Assembly: GCA_019119165.1 (NCBI GenBank)
Contig: DWXO01000047.1
Coordinates: 1 to 64,000, forward strand
DNA length: 64,000 nucleotides
Direction: 5' to 3'
Source: Candidatus Flavonifractor intestinigallinarum
GTDB taxonomy: Bacteria; Bacillota; Clostridia; Oscillospirales; Oscillospiraceae
A model generated the notes under the pieces. That model did no database searches, was not told the DNA's origin, and saw nothing but the letters and a program-made list of their open reading frames with translations. Position 1 is the stretch's first letter. The number at the start of each line of letters is the position of its first letter. This document shows positions 48,279 through 56,132 of the stretch, in pieces. Made by a program: the position numbers and the translations under genes.

Positions 48279-49553
48279 ATGCCCCAGCTGGTCATAGCGC
48301 TGATCATTACGGTGCTGGTTATCATCTCTTTTTCCGTACAGGTGATACCCCTGCCTCTGACTGCCATGTTGGGGGCTCTGGCAATGGTGGTTTTTGGCAT
48401 CATTGAACCTGCCGACGCCATCTCAGCTTTCGGTTCTGATACGGTTATGATGGTGGCTGGGGTAATCATCATCGGCAATGCCATTTTTGAGACAGGTCTG
48501 GCAGAAAAGCTGGGCGCTTCCATCCTGAATCTGCCTATCATCGGCGGCAAGGAAAAGCGGCTGCTTCTCATTGTAATGATCATTATTACCGTGTTGTCCG
48601 CCTTTGTCAGCAATACCGCCGCCGTAGCCATGTTCCTGCCCCTGGTGGCCTCCATTGCGCAGAGCTCCAACGGGAAGATCAAAAAGAAGAACTGCTATAT
48701 GGCCATGGGTATTGCGTCGGTGGTAGGCGGTTTCTGTACCCAGTCCGGCTCCACGCCCCAGATGGTGGCGCAGGAGATCCTGCTGGAAACCGATGGCCTG
48801 CGGGGACTGACCTTTTTTGAGCTGACCAAGATCGGCGTCCTCATTGCCATTGTCATGTTCATTTACTTCCTCACGGTTGGCTACAGGCTTCAGGAGCGGT
48901 GCTTCAATTTCCCTGAGGTTCCCAATACCAGCACCACTCAGCAGACAGTTTCGCAAAGCACCTGGAAGCAGGTGGTTTCCGGCCTGATTTTGGTTGGCTG
49001 CGTCATTGGCTTTATTTCGGGCGTCCTTAGCTTCGGCATTATTTCTCTCCTGGGCGCCTGTGCCTGTATTCTCACCGGCTGCATTTCCCAGAAGCGGGTG
49101 TTTGAGACCATGGACTGGTCTACCATCATTGTGCTGGGCGGGTCCATCGGATTTGCCAACGGCATGGAAGAGAGCGGCGCGGTTAACCTGATCGGCGATG
49201 CGCTGGTCAACAGCTTCGGCCAGAATGGCGAAAATGTTCTGTTGGTCTTTGGGATGATCATTCTGCTGACGGCCCTGTTGAGCAATGTGATGTCCAACAC
49301 GGCCACAGTGGCGGTATTGGCCCCTCTGGGCATCAATGTGGCGCTGAAAATGGGCGCTGATCCCATTACCTTTGTGATCGGAATTATTATTGCCAGCAAT
49401 CTGGCCTTTGCGACCCCCATTGGTACGCCGCCCATGACCATGGTGCTGATCGGCGGCTACCGCTTTTCGGATTATGTGAAAGTAGGCGGACTATTTAACA
49501 TCATTGCAGTCGTTGTCACCATATTTGCCGTACCCCTGCTCTATGGATTTTAA
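48279..49553 (+). CDS. SLC13/ArsB-like anion permease
   Basis: SNTAAVAMFLPLVASIAQ; SNVMSNTATVAVLAPLG. Confidence 0.85.
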   Translation: MPQLVIALIITVLVIISFSVQVIPLPLTAMLGALAMVVFGIIEPADAISAFGSDTVMMVAGVIIIGNAIFETGLAEKLGASILNLPIIGGKEKRLLLIVMIIITVLSAFVSNTAAVAMFLPLVASIAQSSNGKIKKKNCYMAMGIASVVGGFCTQSGSTPQMVAQEILLETDGLRGLTFFELTKIGVLIAIVMFIYFLTVGYRLQERCFNFPEVPNTSTTQQTVSQSTWKQVVSGLILVGCVIGFISGVLSFGIISLLGACACILTGCISQKRVFETMDWSTIIVLGGSIGFANGMEESGAVNLIGDALVNSFGQNGENVLLVFGMIILLTALLSNVMSNTATVAVLAPLGINVALKMGADPITFVIGIIIASNLAFATPIGTPPMTMVLIGGYRFSDYVKVGGLFNIIAVVVTIFAVPLLYGF

Positions 49554-49585
49554 GGTGTTACACCCCGGAACGGAAAGGAGAATTT

Positions 49586-50551
49586 ATGATGAAGGCCTCC
49601 GCGCTCTGTGATCTGCTTCATATTCAGTATCCCATCATGCAAGGAGGGATGCAGTGGCTGGCGACCCCGTCTCTGGCCGCGGCAGTCTCCAACGCGGGAG
49701 GGCTTGGCACCATAAACGCCTCTCTTTCCGAAAACCGGCAGGAGCTGATCGCGTTGATTCAGCGGACCCGGCAGCTGACCGACCGTCCCTTTGCCCTCAA
49801 TATCTCAATGCTCCCCCATTTGGCGGCCGGCGACCGCACCGATGAATTTATGGAAGTGGCCATCCAGCAGCAGGTGCCGGTCATTGAGACCTCAGGCAGA
49901 TCGCCGGCGGACTACGTCCCGGCGCTGCATCAGGCCGGGTGCAAGGTGGTCCATAAGGTGGCCTCGGTGAAGCACGCCCTCAAAGCGGAGGCGGCCGGTG
50001 TGGACGCCATCAGTATGATTGGCTTTGAGGCCGGCGGACATCCCGGCATGGACTATGTGGGCACCTTTGTGCTCCTGCCCAGCATCGTGGCAGCGGTCAA
50101 AATTCCGGTTCTGGCCGGCGGCGGCATTTGCGACGGAAAGAGCTATCTGGCCGCCCGGGCCTTGGGGGCCAGCGGCGTGATTATGGGTACCAGATTTTTG
50201 GCCTGTAAAGAGTGTCCGCTGCATGAAAACTTTAAAAACGTAATCCTTCAGGCCACGGAAAAGGACACCTTCCTGGTACAAAAGACCATTAAGAATGCCT
50301 GCCGCGTCTGGAAAAACCAGGCGTGTACCAAGCTCTATGAGCTTGAGGCCCATGGAAATCCCACCTTGCAGGACGTGCTTTACGTTGTCAACGGCCGCCG
50401 GCAGCGGCAGTGCTATGAAAGCGGAGACGTTCAAAGCGGCTCCTTCCCGGTGGGACAGTGCGTGGGACGCATCCACTCCATTCTCTCCGCCAAGGAGATC
50501 ATTGAGGAGATTGTGAGAGACGCGGAAGCACAGCTCAAGGCGCTGCTGTAG
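49586..50551 (+). CDS. Nitronate monooxygenase / FabK-like FMN enzyme
   Basis: YPIMQGGMQWLATPSLAAAVSNAGGLGTI; EAGGHPG; VLAGGGICDG. Confidence 0.9.
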   Translation: MMKASALCDLLHIQYPIMQGGMQWLATPSLAAAVSNAGGLGTINASLSENRQELIALIQRTRQLTDRPFALNISMLPHLAAGDRTDEFMEVAIQQQVPVIETSGRSPADYVPALHQAGCKVVHKVASVKHALKAEAAGVDAISMIGFEAGGHPGMDYVGTFVLLPSIVAAVKIPVLAGGGICDGKSYLAARALGASGVIMGTRFLACKECPLHENFKNVILQATEKDTFLVQKTIKNACRVWKNQACTKLYELEAHGNPTLQDVLYVVNGRRQRQCYESGDVQSGSFPVGQCVGRIHSILSAKEIIEEIVRDAEAQLKALL

Positions 50552-50741
50552 CGTCAAAGCGCCCACAGACACTTCTACGCAATGTCAGGACCCATGTATC
50601 CGTGAGCTGCCGGTATTTTGCGGCCCAGCCTCAGCCTGCCGCCGGCTTGCGTTTTCCTGCAAATCCACCTGGGACAACCTCCCGCCATCGGTTCTGGTTC
50701 CGTAAAGTGTGGCCGCAGAAAGCGGAGATCCAATGGTCTTT

Positions 50742-50792
50742 GCACCTTCCCCCGGGCGCATTGTCATGTGCCCGGGGGAAGGTGCGTTTTGT
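50742..50792 (+). terminator. Terminator/attenuator upstream of FUSC-like gene
   Basis: GCACCTTCCCCCGGGC...GCCCGGGGGAAGGTGC followed by GTTTTGT. Confidence 0.8.
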
Positions 50793-50820
50793 ACCGCCTG
50801 GCGGGAAGGAGGGCAAGCGG

Positions 50821-51810
50821 ATGCTGAAAAAATGGAGACAAAAAAATTCCCGGTTCTTTTTGAAGGACAGGGCGACCCTAACCAAACTGGCCCTGGCCTC
50901 CTATATGGGCTTTTTTCTGGTGTGGGCCTTGGGATTCCAGGCCACGGCCAGCATTAGCATCAGCGCCATCATGACCATTCCTCACGGCTCCACGGCAAGC
51001 AGGACCAGCGCCTACATACGAAAGCGGATGCTGGCGCAGATCATTGGTGTGGCCGTGGCCTATCCCCTGTATCTGTGGTTTCAGTGGGTCCCCTGGCTCC
51101 ATGACTCCCAGCGGCTGGCCCTGCCCATGACCCTGTCCCTTCTCATTACCGCCGCCATAAATCGGAAACTGCGCCTGAAGATTGCGGATATCACCATGCT
51201 GATGCCCGGCTATCTGGTCATCCTCATGACCCCCGGCTATGAGCTCTATCCCCTGATGCGGCCGGTCTATGTGCTGCTGGGGGTATTGATCGGATATGGT
51301 CTGAATGTGGTGCTCTTTGCGCCGGATTACGGTATCCTGGTGGAAAACAGCCTGGAGGAGATACAGGAGCAGCTGTGCCGGCTGATGGAACAGGCACAGC
51401 CCCTCTCCCACGAACAGCGGGCGGAGCTGAACCGGACCAAAACACAATTGGACGCCGCCAAAGGGTACCTGCTTTGCCTGAGGGAGGATAAGAAAAGGTA
51501 TGCTGCCGATGAAACCAGGCTGGCCCAATTTGAGGCCCATTTAGGGGCATGGGAGGCAGGATTTCATATTCTGCGGGCAGATTTGCCGGAGGGGGACTCT
51601 TGTGACTATTACAGCACGGCTCAGGCCCTTTTTCAGCGGCACAAGGCCATCCTAAATGGAGAAAGCGCCGCCCTGGATCAGATGACCTATCCATCCGGGC
51701 AGATGCTCTCTCAGGGGGTTCCCCTGGCCCGGCTGATCTGCTATGGACAGGCGCTGGCGGTTCTTGCCGCTGTGGCGGAAGCCCCGCAGCAGACAAAAAA
51801 TGAAGTATAA
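50821..51810 (+). CDS. FUSC/ArAE-like membrane protein (aromatic acid exporter-like)
   Basis: Hydrophobic N-terminal half ASYMGFFLVWALGFQATASISISAIMTIP and cytoplasmic helical C-terminus. Confidence 0.65.
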   Translation: MLKKWRQKNSRFFLKDRATLTKLALASYMGFFLVWALGFQATASISISAIMTIPHGSTASRTSAYIRKRMLAQIIGVAVAYPLYLWFQWVPWLHDSQRLALPMTLSLLITAAINRKLRLKIADITMLMPGYLVILMTPGYELYPLMRPVYVLLGVLIGYGLNVVLFAPDYGILVENSLEEIQEQLCRLMEQAQPLSHEQRAELNRTKTQLDAAKGYLLCLREDKKRYAADETRLAQFEAHLGAWEAGFHILRADLPEGDSCDYYSTAQALFQRHKAILNGESAALDQMTYPSGQMLSQGVPLARLICYGQALAVLAAVAEAPQQTKNEV

Positions 51811-51840
51811 AGGCGCTTCCTGTCTCCAGGAAGCGCCTTT
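51809..51840. terminator. Terminator between convergent genes
   Basis: AAAGGCGCTTCCTGTCTCCAGGAAGCGCCTTT. Confidence 0.85.
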
Positions 51841-51867
51841 CGCTGTATAAAAAGATCCGTTTGCCGG

Positions 51868-52956
51868 TCAGTCCAGCTTCAAATCTCCCTCTTTGATCCA
51901 GCCGATCCTGCGGAAGAACAGGCCGAACAGCCAGGTGAGGACGGCGGGAAGCACAAAGCAGATGAGGATCATCCCCGTCCAGTCAAAGGCGGTGATGGCC
52001 GCCTTGGCACCGGTGGCCACGTCGTTGACCCAGCCGGTGTACACCCCGATGGGGCCCACCATGCCGCAGGTGCCCATGCCGGAGGCCACGCCGGAGGCCG
52101 GGTCGTTCATCTGAAACCCAAAAACACAGGTGGCCAGAGGCCCGGTGATGGCGGAGGTCAGGATGGCGGGCAGCCAGATCCGGGGATTTTTGACGATGTT
52201 GCCCATCTGGAGCATGGAGGTGCCCAGACCCTGGCTCACCAGACCGCCCCAGCGGTTCTCCCGGAAGGAGAGCACGGCGAAGCCCACCATGTTGGCGCAG
52301 CAGCCCGCCACCGCGGCTCCGCCCGCCAGGCCGGTAAGGCCGATGGCGGCGCAGATGGCCGCCGACGAGATGGGCAGGGTGAGGGCAATGCCGATGACCA
52401 CCGACACCACAATGCCCATCCAGAAGGGCTGGAGGACGGTGGCCCACTTGACGAAGTCGCCGATGGAGGAGGCCGCCGTGCCGATGGCGGGGGCCCACAG
52501 GGCGGACAGCCCCACGCCCGCCAGGATGGTCACCAGGGGGGTGACCAGAATGTCGATTTTGGTCTCCTTGCTCACCACCTTGCCCAGCTCGGCGGCAATG
52601 ACGGCGATAAAGAGCACCGCCAGAGGCCCACCGGCCCCTTTGCCTCCGTCCAGGGTGGTGGAGCCCAGAGCGTTGGCGGCGTAGCCCACGGTGACCAGGG
52701 AGAAGAGCACCAGGGGGGGCGACTGGAGGGCGTAGCCGATGGCCACCGCCATAGCCGCGCCGCTCATGGCCGAGCAGTAGCCCCCCACCTCCACCAGAAA
52801 GGCCAGCCCCAGCTGTTTGCCCAGAGTGTCCAGGATGGTGCCGATGAGCAGGGAGCAGAACAGGCCCTGGGCCATGGCCCCCAGGGCGTCCACCCCGTAC
52901 CGCTTGGCGGAAATCACAATGTTTTTCTTTTTGAGAAATGCCGAAATCTGTCCCAT
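51868..52956 (-). CDS. PTS EIIC-like membrane protein without other PTS domains
   Basis: Gly/Ala-rich multi-TM protein MGQISAFLKKKNIVISAKRYGVDALGAMAQGLFCSLLIGTILD. Confidence 0.75.
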   Translation of the reverse strand: MGQISAFLKKKNIVISAKRYGVDALGAMAQGLFCSLLIGTILDTLGKQLGLAFLVEVGGYCSAMSGAAMAVAIGYALQSPPLVLFSLVTVGYAANALGSTTLDGGKGAGGPLAVLFIAVIAAELGKVVSKETKIDILVTPLVTILAGVGLSALWAPAIGTAASSIGDFVKWATVLQPFWMGIVVSVVIGIALTLPISSAAICAAIGLTGLAGGAAVAGCCANMVGFAVLSFRENRWGGLVSQGLGTSMLQMGNIVKNPRIWLPAILTSAITGPLATCVFGFQMNDPASGVASGMGTCGMVGPIGVYTGWVNDVATGAKAAITAFDWTGMILICFVLPAVLTWLFGLFFRRIGWIKEGDLKLD

Positions 52957-52983
52957 AACCAGTTCCTCTGTCAAAAAGTCATT

Positions 52984-53038
52984 ACAGGTGTCATGACACC
53001 TTAATGCACTATTATACTGGACCAGAAATATTTGTCAA
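52984..53038 (-). promoter_or_regulatory. SigA promoter with perfect palindromic operator
   Basis: TTGACA-N16-TATAAT then AGGTGTCATGACACCT (52986..53001). Confidence 0.85.
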
Positions 53039-53099
53039 GGAAAAGATGTCCGCTGCCCGGAAATGTGGTAAAATAGTTTGAAAAAGCGGCCGATCAATA

Positions 53100-53148
53100 C
53101 CTTCCCCCCCTCAGGGGGGAAGGTGGCCCAGAGGGCCGGATGAGGGGG
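53100..53148 (+). repeat. Family A repeat unit
   Basis: CCTTCCCCCCCTCAGGGGGGAAGGTGGCCCAGAGGGCCGGATGAGGGGG. Confidence 0.9.
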
Positions 53149-53201
53149 CCCCCTCATCAGTCTCGCTGCGCGCGACAGCTTCCCCCCTCAGGGGGGAAGC
53201 T
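53149..53201 (-). repeat. Family B repeat unit, head-to-head with the preceding A unit
   Basis: CCCCCTCATCAGTCTCGCTGCGCGCGACAGCTTCCCCCCTCAGGGGGGAAGCT. Confidence 0.9.
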
Positions 53202-53212
53202 ATATAGAAAGG

Positions 53213-54655
53213 ATGAGCTCTGTGACATTATCCGAACGTCTTGGCACCCGGACGGACATCACCGCCGGGGTGATAATTACCTTCCGCACCCTGTCCCGCC
53301 ACCCCCACCCCTCCCACCACGAGGAGGAAGTGGGTCAGGACTATATGGAGTTTCTCCGGGGCCTGGGCCTCTCCCCCGTCCGGGATGAGGCGGGCAATGT
53401 GATGGCCAACTGTCCCGCCACCCCGGGCCGGGAGGGCGAGCCCCTCCTCATCCTCCAGGGCCACATGGACATGGTGTGTGCCGTGGCCCCCGGCAGCGGG
53501 TTTGATCCCCTCACCCATCCGGTGACCATTCTGGAACAGGACGGTTACCTGTGTACCGACCGCCGCTCCTCCCTGGGGGCGGACAATAACCTGGGCAACG
53601 CCGCCGCCCTGTGGGTGGTGAGCCGTGGGGTAAGTCACGGCCCCCTGCGGTTCCTCTTCACCGTAGGCGAGGAGATGGGCCTGGAGGGGGCCAAGGTGGT
53701 GGACCCGGCCTGGCTGGCCGGGGCGGCCTTTTTGCTCAACACCGACGGTTTTCACCTGGGCCGGGCCATTGTGGGCTCCGCCGGAGGGCGGCGGGAGTGC
53801 TGGACCCGGGCCCTGGACACCTGCCCCGCCCCGGCGGGTGAGGCGTGGCGCATCTCTCTTACCGGCGGCACCGGCGGCCACTCCGGCGACGACATCCACC
53901 TGGGCCGCATCAATCCCATCAAGGTGCTGGCCGCTTATTTGAAGGAAGCGCCCGCCCTGGCGGTGGCCGATTTCACCGGCGGCTCCGCCTTCAACGCCAT
54001 CCCCGCGGCGGCAGAGGCGGTAGTGGTGGGACAAAAGCCCGATCTGGGAGCGCTGAAGGAGGCCCTCCTCCCCTTCCATGCCACCGACCCAAATCTGAAG
54101 CTGGACCTGTCCCCTGCTGATCGCCCTGAGACGGTGTGGACGGCCCACTTCCGCCAAAGGGTGCTGGACCTGATTACCGCTCTGGGCCATGGTGTGTTTG
54201 CCATGGACCCCCAGTTCCCCGGCGTGGTGGGGGCCTCGGCCAATCTTGGGGTGATCCGGTGTGAAGGGAATTACCTTGCCATCCGCCTCTTCCTCCGTGC
54301 CGCCCGGGAGGAGGACGAGAGGGCCATGGCGGAGGACAACCGCCGGTTGGCGGAACAGGCGGGCTTCTCCCTGTCTGTCACCGGCTATCCCGGCTGGCCG
54401 GGAGACAAAAACAACCCCCTGGCCCAGGCACTGGACCGGGTGTACCGGGTCCAGACCGGGCGGGGGCTGGAAGTGAGCGCGGTCCATGTGGGGCTGGAGC
54501 CCTCGGTGTTCCGGGCGAAAGCGCCGGAGCTGGTGATGGCCTCCACGGGACCGGATATTCTGGACGCCCACTCGGTGGACGAGCGGGCGCCGCTGGCGGG
54601 TCTGCCGGATTACGCCCTGCTGCTGGCGGGGCTGCTGGAGAAAGGGGTCAGCTGA
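53213..54655 (+). CDS. pepD: Aminoacyl-histidine dipeptidase (M20 family)
   Basis: LQGHMDMVCAV; LGADNNLG; VGEEMGLEGA. Confidence 0.92.
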   Translation: MSSVTLSERLGTRTDITAGVIITFRTLSRHPHPSHHEEEVGQDYMEFLRGLGLSPVRDEAGNVMANCPATPGREGEPLLILQGHMDMVCAVAPGSGFDPLTHPVTILEQDGYLCTDRRSSLGADNNLGNAAALWVVSRGVSHGPLRFLFTVGEEMGLEGAKVVDPAWLAGAAFLLNTDGFHLGRAIVGSAGGRRECWTRALDTCPAPAGEAWRISLTGGTGGHSGDDIHLGRINPIKVLAAYLKEAPALAVADFTGGSAFNAIPAAAEAVVVGQKPDLGALKEALLPFHATDPNLKLDLSPADRPETVWTAHFRQRVLDLITALGHGVFAMDPQFPGVVGASANLGVIRCEGNYLAIRLFLRAAREEDERAMAEDNRRLAEQAGFSLSVTGYPGWPGDKNNPLAQALDRVYRVQTGRGLEVSAVHVGLEPSVFRAKAPELVMASTGPDILDAHSVDERAPLAGLPDYALLLAGLLEKGVS

Positions 54656-54893
54656 GCAGCTCCTTGTACAGGGCGGGGGCGTCGGCCTTGCCCACGTGCT
54701 CGGCCACCGACAGCACCTCCACCTTCACGGTGCGCTCGCCGAAGCGCAGCTCCAGCACATCCCCCACCTTCACGTCGTAGCTGGCCTTTACCGGCCGGCC
54801 GTTGGCGGTCACCCGCTGGTTGTCGCAGGCCTCGTTGGCCACCGTCCGGCGCTTGATGAGCCGGGAGACCTTGAGCCATTTGTCCAGGCGCAT
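54648..54893 (-). CDS. rqcP: S4-domain RqcP/YabO-like RNA-binding protein
   Basis: MRLDKWLKVSRLIKRRTVANEACDNQRVTANGRPVKASYDVKVGDVLEL; adjacent to mazG/spoVB. Confidence 0.88.
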   Translation of the reverse strand: MRLDKWLKVSRLIKRRTVANEACDNQRVTANGRPVKASYDVKVGDVLELRFGERTVKVEVLSVAEHVGKADAPALYKELLS

Positions 54894-54931
54894 AGTTGAG
54901 TCCTCCTTGTTCTTTCAAACGATACGATTAC

Positions 54932-54964
54932 AAAAATGCCCGTCCTTCCGGACGGGCATTTTTT
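54932..54964. terminator. Terminator
   Basis: AAAAATGCCCGTCCTTCCGGACGGGCATTTTTT. Confidence 0.9.
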
Positions 54965-54973
54965 ATGGGTCAA

Positions 54974-55249
54974 TTACTGAGCCACAGCGTCCTTCAGGGC
55001 CTTGCCGGGCTTGAACACGGGCACCTTGGAGGCGGGGATCTTGATGCTCTCCTTGGTCTTGGGGTTGCGGCCGGTGCGCTCGGCACGGCACTTCACCTCA
55101 AAGGCGCCAAAGCCAACCAGCTGCACTTTGTCACCCTCGGCCAGGCACTGGGAAATGACCTCGATAGCGGCGTTGATGGCAGTCTCGGTATCCTTCTTGG
55201 ACAGGCCGGCCTTCTCGGCGGCCGCATTGATCAGTTCAGCCTTGTTCAT
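54974..55249 (-). CDS. hup: HU family DNA-binding protein
   Basis: MNKAELINAAAEKAGLSKKDTETAINAAIEVI...GFGAFEVKCRAERTGRNPKTKE. Confidence 0.95.
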   Translation of the reverse strand: MNKAELINAAAEKAGLSKKDTETAINAAIEVISQCLAEGDKVQLVGFGAFEVKCRAERTGRNPKTKESIKIPASKVPVFKPGKALKDAVAQ

Positions 55250-55306
55250 TTGGTGCGTTCCTCCTGTTTTGCTCTGTACTTGAATATTTACTTAAGGCGT
55301 CTGCCT

Positions 55307-56095
55307 TTAAGTTTCCTTGGCGCGCTCCCATAGCTTGTCCAGTTCTTCCAGAGCCATGCCCTCCATGGCCTGATTCTGGGCGGCGGCCAGCGCCTCCACC
55401 TTGGCGAACCGGCTGATGAACTTGTCGGTGGCTTTGCCCAGCGCCACCTCCGGGTCTGCCTTCAAAAAGCGGGAGACGTTGACGGCGGAGAAGAGCAAAT
55501 CTCCCAGCTCCTCCTCCACGTTGGTGCCCTGGGCCACGGCGGTTTTCAGCTCCTCCAGCTCCTCGGACAGCTTGTCCAGAGCGCCGGAGATATCCGGCCA
55601 GTCGAAGCCCGCCTTTTTGGCCTTTTTCTGCACCTTCTCCGCCCGCCACAGGGCGGGCAGAGAGCGGGCCACGGCGTCCAGGGCGTCGGTGTTGGTGGCC
55701 TGGCCCTTTTCCTTGCGCTTGAGCTCCTCCCAGTTGGTGAGCACCTCGCCGGTGCCGGTTACGCTCACGTCCCCAAACACATGGGGGTGGCGGTAGATGA
55801 GCTTTTTGCACACGCCGTCGGCCACGTCGTCCAGATTGAACCGGCCGGCCTCCTGTTCCATGCGGGCGTGGAAGAGCACCTGGAGCAGCACGTCGCCCAG
55901 CTCCTCCTTCAGGTGGTCGGGGTTTTTCTCGTCAATGGCCTCCACGGCCTCATAGGCCTCCTCCAGGAAGTTGCGGCGGATAGACTCATGGGTCTGTTCC
56001 GCGTCCCAGGGGCAGCCGCCGGGGGCGCGGAGGATGCGGACAATCTCCTCCAGGTCCCGAACGTCATAGGAATCCTTATACTGAAAATCTACCAT
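55307..56095 (-). CDS. mazG: Nucleoside triphosphate pyrophosphohydrolase MazG
   Basis: GGCPWDAEQTHESIRRNFLEEAYEAVEAID; EELGDVLLQVLFHA. Confidence 0.95.
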   Translation of the reverse strand: MVDFQYKDSYDVRDLEEIVRILRAPGGCPWDAEQTHESIRRNFLEEAYEAVEAIDEKNPDHLKEELGDVLLQVLFHARMEQEAGRFNLDDVADGVCKKLIYRHPHVFGDVSVTGTGEVLTNWEELKRKEKGQATNTDALDAVARSLPALWRAEKVQKKAKKAGFDWPDISGALDKLSEELEELKTAVAQGTNVEEELGDLLFSAVNVSRFLKADPEVALGKATDKFISRFAKVEALAAAQNQAMEGMALEELDKLWERAKET

Positions 56096-56132
56096 ATTTC
56101 AAGGCCTCCTGCAACCTCTTTTTCCAAAAAAG

